A stretch of 64,000 nt of DNA from Cobetia sp. cqz5-12 (lineage in GTDB: Bacteria > Pseudomonadota > Gammaproteobacteria > Pseudomonadales > Halomonadaceae), in assembly GCF_016495405.1 (NCBI RefSeq), contig NZ_CP044522.1, forward strand, positions 3,767,638 to 3,831,637, in the 5' to 3' direction. The translations under genes and the position numbers were made by a program. Numbering within the stretch: the first letter of the stretch is position 1; each line of letters opens with the position of its first letter. Positions 7,763 to 16,131 of the stretch are shown here, piece by piece. The notes under the pieces are model-generated. The model did no database searches. It was given only the letters and a program-made list of their open reading frames with translations, and was not told where the DNA came from.

Positions 7763-8451
7763 GCGACCCGGAACTGCGCGAAGCCGCAGCGGGCGAATAT
7801 GCGCTCGGCACATTGACACGCGACGAGCGCGCGGCATTCGAGTCACTGCTGGCCGTCAGCCACGACCTGCAACGTGATGTGGAGCGCTGGCGCGAGCATC
7901 TCAACGTGTTCAATGAACAGCTTTCCCCCGTCACGCCACCGGCCCATGTCTGGCAAGGCATCGCCGAGGCGACGGGCACCGCCCGTCAGCCCTGGTGGCG
8001 TCGCCTGGGCCTGTGGCAGGGCATGACCGCCACGGCGTTCAGCCTGGCACTGGCGGTCACCCTGACCTTCAGCCTGGGACACAACGCGAGCATGGAGAGC
8101 GACTACGTGTTCGTGGTCAACAACTCTGACAGCAGCCCCGGCTGGATCGTCAACGCCTCCCACTCGGGCGAGATGATGGTGCAGGCCGTCAGGCCCGAGG
8201 CACCGGCCCCCGGCAAGGTCTGCGAGCTGTGGCTGATGGCCAAGGATGGCAAGGAGCCGATGTCACTGGGCATCCTGCCGCACTCCGGCACCATGAAGGT
8301 CGAGGTGCCCAAGGAGTATCTGGCCGCCTTCCCCGACAGCGATCTGGTGATCACGCTGGAAAACCCGCAGGGCGCCCCCTCCGGCAACCAGATGGGCCCG
8401 ACCCTCAAGAAAGGTCAGCTGACGCCGGTCGAAGGCCGCCACATCCTGTAA
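7741..8451 (+). CDS. Membrane anti-sigma factor, RskA family
   Basis: This 236-residue protein overlaps the sigma gene by 22 bases. Residues 1-80 form the cytosolic sigma-binding part (FDLSDPELREAAAGEYALGT is typical). A single membrane helix follows near residues 90-112 (QGMTATAFSLALAVTLTF). The rest is the extracytoplasmic RskA domain with the FVVNNSDSSPGWIV and CELWLMAKDG segments. It should hold the sigma factor inactive at the inner membrane until an envelope signal triggers release or proteolysis. I see no zinc-binding HxxxCxxC motif, so it is not the ZAS type. A shared bidirectional terminator follows. Confidence 0.88.
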   Translation: MHESFDLSDPELREAAAGEYALGTLTRDERAAFESLLAVSHDLQRDVERWREHLNVFNEQLSPVTPPAHVWQGIAEATGTARQPWWRRLGLWQGMTATAFSLALAVTLTFSLGHNASMESDYVFVVNNSDSSPGWIVNASHSGEMMVQAVRPEAPAPGKVCELWLMAKDGKEPMSLGILPHSGTMKVEVPKEYLAAFPDSDLVITLENPQGAPSGNQMGPTLKKGQLTPVEGRHIL

Positions 8452-8516
8452 GCGCTTCGCCAGTGCAGGATGTCGCGCCAACGATCGCACGACGACCGCA
8501 GAAACAATCGCAACAA

Positions 8517-8555
8517 CGAAAAAAGCCCTCGCATCTCAGCGGGGGCTTTTTTCGT
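8517..8555. terminator. Bidirectional terminator between anti-sigma factor and folM
   Basis: A CGAAAAAAGCCC...GGGCTTTTTTCG palindrome has A/T runs on both sides and lies between the two convergent genes. It should terminate both transcripts. Confidence 0.9.
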
Positions 8556-8628
8556 ACTGTGCTCAGGTCTCGAATGTCACGCCTCGAATGCCAAGAACGA
8601 TAGCCTGAAGACTCGCTGACAGAAGCTA

Positions 8629-9342
8629 TCAGCGCAGGTGGCGGCCACCATCCACCGGCAGGGTCGTGCCGGTGACATAGGGACTATCCAGCAGATAGCG
8701 CAATGCCTGCCAGATGACGCCCGGCCCCGGCACCTGCTGCATCAACGACTTGGCACGCGCACGCTCGGCATAGTCATCATCATCGTCCGGGCGCAGCATG
8801 ATCAGCGCCGGCGCGATGGTGTTGACCTGGATGCGTGGCGCGAACATCGACGCGAACGACAAGGTCAGATTCTCGAGCCCCGCCTTGCTGGCCGCGTAGG
8901 CCGCATGCTTGCGCGAGCCCTTCTGGACCACGAAGTCACTCATGTGGACGATGTCCGCCTGCGTCTCGATTCCGGCTTCCAGCAGATCGCGCAACGCCAG
9001 GTTGATCAGATACGGCGCCTGCATGTGGACACGGAAGAGGTGCTCGAACAGCTCGCCCTGCCCCTCGCCGTCGCCATCCGGCGCCCAGTCGCCGGCATTG
9101 TGCACGATGGCCCGCAGCGTCGGCGTCAGCTCACGAATCGCCGCGATGAAGGCCTGGATGCCTGCCTCGCTGGAGAAGTCCGCCTGCACGGTGCGAATGC
9201 CCAGCGCGCGCAGGGCGTCGAGCTCTTCCCGCTCGCGTCGATAACTGATGATGACCGGATGACCATCATCGATCAATCGCTCAGCACAATAGCGCCCCAG
9301 ACGCTGGGCGCCACCGGTGATCAGTATCGGGGACTGACTCAT
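8629..9342 (-). CDS. folM: Dihydromonapterin reductase, short-chain dehydrogenase family
   Basis: This 237-residue protein has the NADPH-binding TGGAQRLG (residues 9-16) and the YAASKAG catalytic Tyr/Lys. It also has an S/D-rich active-site region (HMSDFVVQKGS) and a C-terminal TGTTLPVDGGRHL. These fit FolM, which reduces dihydromonapterin to tetrahydromonapterin, the cofactor of phenylalanine hydroxylase in pseudomonads, and has weak dihydrofolate reductase activity. It is last in a minus-strand run behind the flavin reductase gene, 53 bases downstream of it. A closely related pteridine reductase role is the main alternative. Confidence 0.85.
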   Translation of the reverse strand: MSQSPILITGGAQRLGRYCAERLIDDGHPVIISYRREREELDALRALGIRTVQADFSSEAGIQAFIAAIRELTPTLRAIVHNAGDWAPDGDGEGQGELFEHLFRVHMQAPYLINLALRDLLEAGIETQADIVHMSDFVVQKGSRKHAAYAASKAGLENLTLSFASMFAPRIQVNTIAPALIMLRPDDDDDYAERARAKSLMQQVPGPGVIWQALRYLLDSPYVTGTTLPVDGGRHLR

Positions 9343-9395
9343 TCACTCGACTCCTTCAAACAAGGTCAGGCAGCTTCAAGCAATGTCAGGCAGCT

Positions 9396-10190
9396 TCAGG
9401 CACGGACCAGCGACGGGTCCAGCAGCGGCTCGCGTGGCGCATAGCTGAACACATCGGAGCTCAGCGCACTGGCCTCGACACCCAATGGCGTCAGCGCATC
9501 GACACAGGCATAGACCATGCCCGGCGAGCCGGACAGATAGACGCGCTTGCCCGCCATGCTGCCCGCGTGCTTGCGCAGCGCCTCATCGATACGCCCCAGA
9601 TGGCCATTGAACGCGGCCTCGACACCGGCCGCTTCCAGCGCGCGATGGTGGGCATCACCGACTTCCGGCGCTTCTTCCAGCACCGGGAAATAACGGAAGT
9701 TGGGCTGACTGGCGGCCCAGTTGAGCGCCGCACTCTCCAGATACAGATCACGCCGCTCGCGCGCCGCCCACCACAGCTCGATGGGCTGGGTCAGGCCACG
9801 TGCAAACGCCGCCTGCAGCATGGCGTGCATCTGCGAGAACCCGGTGCCGGCACAGATCAGCACGATGGGGCTGGGGTCATCGAGGTCCAGCACGCACTCA
9901 CCACTGGGCAGACGCAGCTCAAGCTGATTGGCCGCGACCAGCAGGCTGCGCAGACGCGCGGAATTGCTGCGCTCCGGCCAATGCTGGATATGCAGTTCGA
10001 GCACGCCATCATCACTGGCGGCATTGGCGATGGAGAACGGTACCCAGGTGGTGTCATCGAGCTTCATCTCGAGATACTGGCCCGGCGCGTGCGCCAGAGC
10101 CTCGGGACGTGCAGCGAAGCGCACACGAAACACGTCCGGGGTCAGATCTTCCACACTCTCGACATGACAGGTCAGGGTCCGCGCCGTCAT
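9396..10190 (-). CDS. Fre-like NAD(P)H flavin reductase / oxidoreductase
   Basis: The 264-residue protein aligns along its length with Fre (LuxG) of the ferredoxin reductase family. It has an N-terminal flavin-binding barrel and a nucleotide-binding C-terminal half with AGTGFSQMHAML, ELWWAARERRDLY and YLSGSPGMVYA. The flavin motif, RPFS in E. coli Fre, reads VPFS here (residues 50-53), so the usual Arg is replaced by Val. That may change flavin affinity or preference. It follows ubiD after 86 bases; fre genes are often found beside ubiD. Whether it truly supplies reduced flavin for quinone or prenyl-FMN metabolism is inference. Confidence 0.82.
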   Translation of the reverse strand: MTARTLTCHVESVEDLTPDVFRVRFAARPEALAHAPGQYLEMKLDDTTWVPFSIANAASDDGVLELHIQHWPERSNSARLRSLLVAANQLELRLPSGECVLDLDDPSPIVLICAGTGFSQMHAMLQAAFARGLTQPIELWWAARERRDLYLESAALNWAASQPNFRYFPVLEEAPEVGDAHHRALEAAGVEAAFNGHLGRIDEALRKHAGSMAGKRVYLSGSPGMVYACVDALTPLGVEASALSSDVFSYAPREPLLDPSLVRA

Positions 10191-10276
10191 CGTATCCTCT
10201 TGTTATCTGATGCCTGCCGCCAGCGCGTCGCGCAACAGCAGGGTAAATGCATGGGTGTTGATGGTCAGTCGCGGAA

Positions 10277-11746
10277 TCAGTCCAGAATGCCCAGACTGTC
10301 CCAGCGCTCATCGACACGGGATGTGATCTCTTCGCTCATCACGATGGGCTCGCCCCACTCGCGGTCCGTCTCGCCGGGCCACTTGTTGGTCGCGTCCATG
10401 CCCATCTTGGAACCAAGACCCGCCGTTGGCGAGGCGAAGTCCAGATAATCGATCGGCGTATTGTCGACCAGAACGGTATCACGGCTCGGGTCCATGCGCG
10501 TGGTGATGGCCCAGATGACATCTTCCCACTTGCGGGCATCGACATCATCATCCAGCACGATCACGAACTTGGTGTACATGAACTGACGCAGGAAGCTCCA
10601 GACCCCCATCATCACGCGCTTGGCGTGGCCGGGGTACTGCTTCTTCATCGTCACGACCGCCATGCGGTAGGAGCAGCCTTCCGGCGGCAGATAGAAGTCG
10701 ACGATCTCCGGGAACTGCTTGCGCAGAATCGGCACGAAGACTTCATTGAGCGCCAGGCCGAGAATCGCCGGCTCATCCGGCGGACGCCCGGTATAGGTGG
10801 AGTGATAGATGGGGTCGCGCCGATGGGTGATGCGCTCGATGGTGAAGACCGGGAAGGTCTCGACCTCGTTGTAATAGCCGGTGTGATCGCCGTAAGGGCC
10901 TTCCGGTGCCACGTCATCCGGATACAAATAGCCTTCCAGGATGATCTCGGCGCTGGCCGGGACTTCGAGATCCGACAGGCCGCATTTGACCAGCTCGGTG
11001 CGCGAGCCGCGCAGCAGACCGGCAAAGGCATACTCGGAGAGTGAATCCGGCACCGGCGTGACAGCGCCGAGGATGGTGGCCGGATCGGCACCCAGTGCCA
11101 CCGCGACCGGGAAGGGCTCGCCCGGATGGGCCTTCTGCCATTCGCGGAAGTCCAGCGCGCCGCCGCGATGTGCCAGCCAGCGCATGATGAGGCGATTCTT
11201 GCCGAGCTTCTGCTGGCGATAGATGCCGAGATTCTGGCGCTCCTTGTGCGGACCGCGCGTGATCACCAGTGGCCAGGTCACCAGTGGCGCAGCATCTCCG
11301 GGCCAGCAGTGCTGGATCGGAATCATGTCGAGATCGACATCATCCCCTTCCAGGACGATCTCCTGACAGGGCGCACGCTTGACCTTCTTCGGTCCCATGC
11401 TCATCACCTGCTTGAAGATCGGCAGCTTGTCCCAGGCATCCCGGAAGCCCTTGGGCGGCTCCGGCTCCTTGAGGAAGGCCAGAAGCTCGCCGACTTCGCG
11501 CAGCGCCTCGACGGATTCCTGGCCCATGCCCAGCGCCACGCGCCGCGGCGTGCCGAACAGATTGCCCAGCACCGGCATGCTGTGACCCTTGACGTTCTCG
11601 AACAGCAACGCCGGACCGCCCGCCTTCAGAGTACGGTCGCAGATCTCGGTCATCTCCAGATAGGGGTCCACCTCGGCACGAATGCGCTTGAGTTCGCCCT
11701 TCTCTTCCAGCGCCGCGATGAAATCGCGTAAGTCTCGATACTGCAT
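10277..11746 (-). CDS. ubiD: 4-hydroxy-3-polyprenylbenzoate decarboxylase
   Basis: UbiD removes the carboxyl group from the prenylated benzoate intermediate of ubiquinone, using prenylated FMN made by UbiX. The 489-residue protein is of normal family length. It starts with [20 protein letters not shown] and contains the family blocks around [17 protein letters not shown] and [17 protein letters not shown] (the acidic E-x-x-x-G-D catalytic region). [20 protein letters not shown] and the C-terminal [20 protein letters not shown] follow. It lies downstream of rho, separated by a long hairpin, and upstream of the Fre-like gene. The ubiX partner is not in the window. Confidence 0.96.
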   Translation of the reverse strand: MQYRDLRDFIAALEEKGELKRIRAEVDPYLEMTEICDRTLKAGGPALLFENVKGHSMPVLGNLFGTPRRVALGMGQESVEALREVGELLAFLKEPEPPKGFRDAWDKLPIFKQVMSMGPKKVKRAPCQEIVLEGDDVDLDMIPIQHCWPGDAAPLVTWPLVITRGPHKERQNLGIYRQQKLGKNRLIMRWLAHRGGALDFREWQKAHPGEPFPVAVALGADPATILGAVTPVPDSLSEYAFAGLLRGSRTELVKCGLSDLEVPASAEIILEGYLYPDDVAPEGPYGDHTGYYNEVETFPVFTIERITHRRDPIYHSTYTGRPPDEPAILGLALNEVFVPILRKQFPEIVDFYLPPEGCSYRMAVVTMKKQYPGHAKRVMMGVWSFLRQFMYTKFVIVLDDDVDARKWEDVIWAITTRMDPSRDTVLVDNTPIDYLDFASPTAGLGSKMGMDATNKWPGETDREWGEPIVMSEEITSRVDERWDSLGILD

Positions 11747-11817
11747 GGGAGTTTCCGCTCGGCTTGATCAAGTCCCGAGCATACCATTGCCAGCCGGCAC
11801 TCGGCAGGTCAGCAACG

Positions 11818-11856
11818 CAGGACGCCCACTTCCCGGGGAGGAAGTGGGCGTCCTGG
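11818..11856. terminator. Perfect 15-base stem between rho and ubiD
   Basis: AGGACGCCCACTTCC pairs fully with GGAAGTGGGCGTCCT around a short G/C-rich loop. Neither flank has a thymine run, so termination by itself is doubtful. It may be a processing site or a Rho-assisted 3' end of the rho transcript. Confidence 0.5.
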
Positions 11857-11917
11857 CAAGCACATTACAAGCAACTGTCGAGAACATGGCCAGCCAACCG
11901 GCTGGGCCAAGTGTCGA

Positions 11918-13177
11918 TCAGCGGCGCTTCATGGCCTCGAAGAACTCGAGATTGGTCTTGGTATCTTTCAGGCGATCGATCAGGAACTCGGTGGCCGCCA
12001 CATCTTCCATCGGGTTGAGCAGCTTGCGCAGGATCCACATGCGCTGCATTTCATCCTCGGACGCGATCAGATCTTCACGACGCGTACCGGAACGACGGAT
12101 GTTGAGGGCCGGGAAGACACGACGCTCGGCCAGCTTGCGGTCGAGGTGGGCTTCCATGTTACCGGTGCCCTTGAATTCCTCGAAGATGACTTCGTCCATC
12201 TTGGAACCGGTATCGACCAGCGCCGTGGCGAGGATAGTCAGGCTGCCGCCTTCTTCGATGTTGCGCGCGGCACCGAAGAAGCGCTTCGGCTTCTCGAGCG
12301 CGTGAGCGTCGACACCACCGGTCAGCACCTTGCCGGAAGACGGCACCACGGTGTTGTAGGCACGCGCCAGACGGGTCACGGAATCGAGCAGGATGACGAC
12401 ATCCTTCTTGTGCTCGACCAGACGCTTGGCCTTCTCGATCACCATCTCGGCGACCTGGACGTGACGGGCCGGCGGCTCATCGAAGGTGGAGGCCACGACT
12501 TCGCCACGCACGGTGCGCGACATCTCGGTGACTTCCTCGGGACGCTCATCGATCAGCAGCACGATGAGGTGACATTCGGGATTGTTGCGCGTGATGGAGG
12601 CGGCGATGTTCTGCAGCATCATCGTCTTGCCCGCCTTGGGCGGCGAGACGATCAGGCCACGCTGGCCCTTGCCGATCGGCGCGGTCAGATCAAGGATGCG
12701 CGAGGTGATGTCTTCGGTGGATCCGTTGCCGATTTCCATCAGCAGGCGCGACTGCGGGAACAGCGGCGTCAGGTTCTCGAACAGGATCTTGTGCTTGGCG
12801 TTCTCGGGGCGGTCAAAGTTGATCTGATTGACCTTGAGCAGCGCGAAGTAACGCTCCCCTTCCTTCGGCGGACGAATCTTGCCGGAGATGGTGTCGCCCT
12901 TGCGCAGATTGAAGCGACGGATCTGGGACGGTGAAACGTAGATGTCATCAGGGCCCGCGAGGTAGGAAGAGTCTGCACTGCGAAGGAAGCCGAAGCCGTC
13001 CTGCAGGATTTCCAGAACGCCGTCGCCGTAGATGTCCTCACCGCTTTTCGCGTGCTTCTTGAGGATGGCGAAGATGATGTCCTGCTTGCGCGAACGTGCC
13101 AGATTATCGATGCCCATCGTCTGGGCAAGTTCCAGCAGTTCGGGGACAGTATTTTGCTTGAGTTGGGTAAGATTCAT
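11918..13177 (-). CDS. rho: Transcription termination factor Rho
   Basis: Rho is the hexameric RNA-dependent ATPase that ends transcription at rut sites. The 419 residues match E. coli Rho in length. The N-terminal RNA-binding domain ([27 protein letters not shown]) is followed by Walker [12 protein letters not shown], Walker [17 protein letters not shown] and the Q/R-loop region [15 protein letters not shown]. The start has no Shine-Dalgarno but has the AACAAAACCGATG context also seen at E. coli rho. About 600 bases separate it from trxA upstream, suggesting a long leader, in keeping with the known autogenous attenuation of rho. Confidence 0.98.
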   Translation of the reverse strand: MNLTQLKQNTVPELLELAQTMGIDNLARSRKQDIIFAILKKHAKSGEDIYGDGVLEILQDGFGFLRSADSSYLAGPDDIYVSPSQIRRFNLRKGDTISGKIRPPKEGERYFALLKVNQINFDRPENAKHKILFENLTPLFPQSRLLMEIGNGSTEDITSRILDLTAPIGKGQRGLIVSPPKAGKTMMLQNIAASITRNNPECHLIVLLIDERPEEVTEMSRTVRGEVVASTFDEPPARHVQVAEMVIEKAKRLVEHKKDVVILLDSVTRLARAYNTVVPSSGKVLTGGVDAHALEKPKRFFGAARNIEEGGSLTILATALVDTGSKMDEVIFEEFKGTGNMEAHLDRKLAERRVFPALNIRRSGTRREDLIASEDEMQRMWILRKLLNPMEDVAATEFLIDRLKDTKTNLEFFEAMKRR

Positions 13178-13773
13178 CGGTTTTGTTTGAACGTGGCTCA
13201 GGTCAGCAGGGCTGATAGATAAGAAGGGAATCGAGAAGACGGGCAGAAGGCAAGGACCGGCACTGCAAAGGTGCAGACAGAACTCGACAGCATTCCCGGA
13301 GGCAAGCGCCTGAGCTGGATGAAGACAGGTGCCAAAAGTTCAGGAAAGATCACTCACCACGGCCGAACAACGAATTCAGCAACGGAGTGTCGAGCTACGG
13401 ATGTCCAGCGACGACGGACCGGTCGAAGGGACACGGAGCGTCATGCTTCCTGACAGAAAAGTCTTCTCGATATGGAATCTAGCGGTATGAATCGCCTGGT
13501 GGCTGGCCGGCGTGTCGCGGGCAGCATTACCAGAGGGCTGGCTGACAACTGGGGGACCGTGGGACGGTCGACATGACGCAATCAGAGAGCGTGTAATCAG
13601 GCGAACGCCTCGATGGTAGTCAAGCCAGCCCCTGAACGCAAGCCCCGGCGGCCTGGTGGCGCATCCGGCGCTGCCTGAATAGCTCGCCACCGGCCAGCCA
13701 GTGCTGTGATAGCCGCCGCTGACGTGGCGCTTTCACTGTCGCCTCAAGGCACCTGGCGGCGGCAAGACCCGAT
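13178..13773 (-). promoter_or_regulatory. Long rho leader / trxA-rho intergenic region
   Basis: This 596-base stretch carries no ORF that I would support. ORFs on either strand are short, start without ribosome sites and resemble nothing known. In other gammaproteobacteria rho is preceded by a long leader in which Rho terminates its own transcript. This region is the obvious place for such control. I could not identify the promoter. Confidence 0.4.
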
Positions 13774-14100
13774 TCACAGATTGGCATCCAGAAAGGCTGC
13801 CAGCTGCGCGCGCGGCATGGCGCCCACCTTGCTGGCTTCGACATTGCCTCCCAGAAACAGCATCAATGTCGGCACACCGCGCACGCCGAAACGGGCGGCA
13901 AGCTCAGGGGCTTCATCGACATCGACCTTGACGATCTTGAGCTGCCCTTCGTATTCCTCTGCCAGGGATTCCAGCGTCGGTGCCACGCTCTTGCACGGCC
14001 CGCACCAGGAAGCCCAGAAATCCACCAGCACCGGATGCTCGCTTTCCAGCACCACGGATTCGAAGTCCCTTTCTGCAATCGGTACCACACGTTCGCTCAT
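13774..14100 (-). CDS. trxA: Thioredoxin 1
   Basis: The 108-residue protein carries the WCGPCK redox motif at residues 32-37, the cis-proline loop GVRGVPTLMLF and a C-terminal amphipathic helix. It matches E. coli Trx1 in length. It reduces protein disulfides (ribonucleotide reductase, peroxiredoxins) using electrons from TrxB, encoded at 48.2 kb. The gene is divergent from ppx and upstream of rho, an order (ppx, trxA, rho) conserved in Pseudomonas. Confidence 0.96.
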   Translation of the reverse strand: MSERVVPIAERDFESVVLESEHPVLVDFWASWCGPCKSVAPTLESLAEEYEGQLKIVKVDVDEAPELAARFGVRGVPTLMLFLGGNVEASKVGAMPRAQLAAFLDANL

Positions 14101-14466
14101 CGCGACGTTATCTCCCAGACCCGGTTGGTCTTGCTGATTCTGCTGCGTGATGGCTTGCGACTCATTGTGCGTGATGATGACCCGCGACTTCGTCGTTCTG
14201 TCACATCACGCCGCTAGAATAGCATGCCCCATGCGCTGAATGTGCCGCCAGTCCCTCGTGGCGGGCCCAGCCGTGTGTGCCGCCGGTTTGACACCTCTGG
14301 CCAGTCGCCGCAATCTTGCGAGAGTCATCGCCCTGCTCTGCTGCCAGCTTCATCGCCCGGCAACAGGCTCGCGTCCGGTGGCCGCCCACGCTCACGACAA
14401 CTTCAATTGCGCCATGATCGTTACGCAAGGAAGCCGTCGCAGGAGTTGGCGTGAAGGAGGCAGTGC
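14101..14466. promoter_or_regulatory. Divergent trxA/ppx intergenic region
   Basis: This 366-base gap must hold the promoters of both trxA and ppx. A TATTCT on the minus strand near 14217-14222 could be the trxA -10, but no convincing -35 accompanies it. AAGGAGG is placed six bases before the ppx start. I see no gene or repeat here. Confidence 0.35.
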
Positions 14467-16068
14467 ATGATGCCTGCCATGAATGACCCGCCGTTAAGGA
14501 CTCCGCCCTTGAGTGAATCAGCACCCTCCCAGCACCCGCAACCCGCCGCCTCTGATGAAGGCAGTGCCGGCAACGAGGCCCCGCTCTTGAAGCTGGCTGC
14601 CATCGATCTGGGTTCCAACAGCTTCCACCTGCTGCTGGCCAACCATCAGGCGGGGCAGTTGCAGGTCGTGGCCAAGCAGGGTGAGAAGGTCCAGCTGGCG
14701 GCAGGGCTGGACGAAGACGGCATGCTCAGCGAAGAAGCCATGGAGCGCGCCCTCAACTGCCTCGCCCAGTTCGCGCCCTTCATCGATGGCATCGAGGCCG
14801 ACCATCTGCGGGTCGTGGGCACCAACGCCCTGCGCGCCGCGCACAACAGTGAAGAGCTGATCGAGCGTGCCGAGGACCTGCTGGGGCATCCCATCGAGAT
14901 CATCGCCGGGCGCGAAGAAGCCCGCCTGATCTATCTGGGCGCGGCGCATGCACTGGCCGATGTGCACGGCAAGCGCCTGATCGTCGATATCGGCGGTGGT
15001 TCCACCGAGTTCATCATCGGTGAGCAGTTCGAGCCCCAGCTGCTGGAAAGCCTGCACATGGGCTGTGTCGCCTATACCAAGGCCTTCTTCCAGGATGGCG
15101 AGATCAGCGAGAAGCGCATGCGCCGCGCCGAGCTGGCTGCACGCTCGGAACTGGCCAGCATCCAGCGCACCTATCGCGAGATGGGCTGGGATGACCCGGT
15201 CGGCTCCTCCGGCACCATCAAGGCCGCCGCCAACGTGCTGGAAGCGCATGGCTGGGCACCGCATGGCATGGTCACACGTGAAGGACTGCACAAGCTGCGC
15301 GCGGCGCTATTGGAGTTCAAACGTCTCGACAAGGTCAGTCTGCCGGGCCTGAAGAGCGATCGCGCCACCGTCTTCCCGGCGGGCATCGCCATCCTGTGCG
15401 GTGTCTTCGAGGCACTGGGACTGGAGCAGATGCGCTACTCCGACGGCGCGCTGCGTGAAGGCGTGCTGTTCGATCTGATCGGACGCAACACGCCGGAGGA
15501 TTCACGCCTGTCGGCCATCGAGTCGCTGCAGCGTCGTTACGGCATCGATACCCGCCACGCCAGCAATGTGCGCGACACCGCCCTGCAGCTGTTCGATCAG
15601 GTCGCCGGCGACTGGGCGCTGGGGTCCACGTCACGTCAGCTGCTGAGCTGGGCCGCCGAACTCCACGAAGTCGGCCAGGCGATTTCCCATAGTCAGTTCC
15701 ATCGCCATGGTGCCTACCTGCTCGAGCATTCCGACCTGCTCGGCTTCTCGCGTCCGGAACAGCGCGCGCTGGCCTTCCTGGTCCGCGCCCACCGCCGCAA
15801 GTTCCCCAAGAATGAACTGGCGGCGCTGCCGGAGCCGCAGCAACCGCGTCTGGCGCGTCTGGCACGCCTGCTGCGCATGGCGGTGATGCTCAACCATTCA
15901 CGCTCGGAAGCGCCGGTGCTCGGCATGCATCTCAGCGCCAAAGGCGACGACCTGACGCTCAATCTGACCGAGGAATATCGCGATCACAGCCTGATCAACG
16001 ATGACCTCAGCCAGGAAAGCGAGCTGCAGAAAGCCGCCGGCATGACGCTGACACTGGCCGATTCCTGA
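14467..16068 (+). CDS. ppx: Exopolyphosphatase (Ppx/GppA family)
   Basis: Ppx releases orthophosphate from the ends of polyphosphate; the related GppA hydrolyses pppGpp. The 533-residue protein has the actin-like AAIDLGSNSFHLLLA motif (residues 39-53), GGREEARLIYLG, the phosphate-binding DIGGGSTEF and GSSGTIKAAANVLE. A C-terminal HD-like helical domain (ELHEVGQAISHSQFHRHGAY) is longer than in short bacterial Ppx proteins. The N-terminal about 35 residues are Pro/Ser-rich and not conserved. ATG 14467 has AAGGAGG six bases upstream. With ppk at 0.4 kb, both arms of polyphosphate turnover are in this window, though not co-transcribed. Confidence 0.94.
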   Translation: MMPAMNDPPLRTPPLSESAPSQHPQPAASDEGSAGNEAPLLKLAAIDLGSNSFHLLLANHQAGQLQVVAKQGEKVQLAAGLDEDGMLSEEAMERALNCLAQFAPFIDGIEADHLRVVGTNALRAAHNSEELIERAEDLLGHPIEIIAGREEARLIYLGAAHALADVHGKRLIVDIGGGSTEFIIGEQFEPQLLESLHMGCVAYTKAFFQDGEISEKRMRRAELAARSELASIQRTYREMGWDDPVGSSGTIKAAANVLEAHGWAPHGMVTREGLHKLRAALLEFKRLDKVSLPGLKSDRATVFPAGIAILCGVFEALGLEQMRYSDGALREGVLFDLIGRNTPEDSRLSAIESLQRRYGIDTRHASNVRDTALQLFDQVAGDWALGSTSRQLLSWAAELHEVGQAISHSQFHRHGAYLLEHSDLLGFSRPEQRALAFLVRAHRRKFPKNELAALPEPQQPRLARLARLLRMAVMLNHSRSEAPVLGMHLSAKGDDLTLNLTEEYRDHSLINDDLSQESELQKAAGMTLTLADS

Positions 16069-16105
16069 GCGAGCGCCGAGCAAGACATCGGCGAGATCGC
16101 CCGTT

Positions 16106-16131
16106 GGCCTCACTGCCGAGCGAGTGAGGCC
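16106..16131. terminator. Hairpin at the ppx/tilS convergent junction
   Basis: GGCCTCACT and AGTGAGGCC pair perfectly across an eight-base loop, overlapping the last codons and stop of tilS and lying 38 bases after the ppx stop. There is no thymine run, so efficiency is uncertain. Confidence 0.4.

Noticed and set aside
13376..13690. Minus-strand 104-codon ORF in the trxA-rho gap
   Set aside because: Composition is Arg/Ser/Pro-rich and typical of random GC-rich sequence; no Shine-Dalgarno and no motif.
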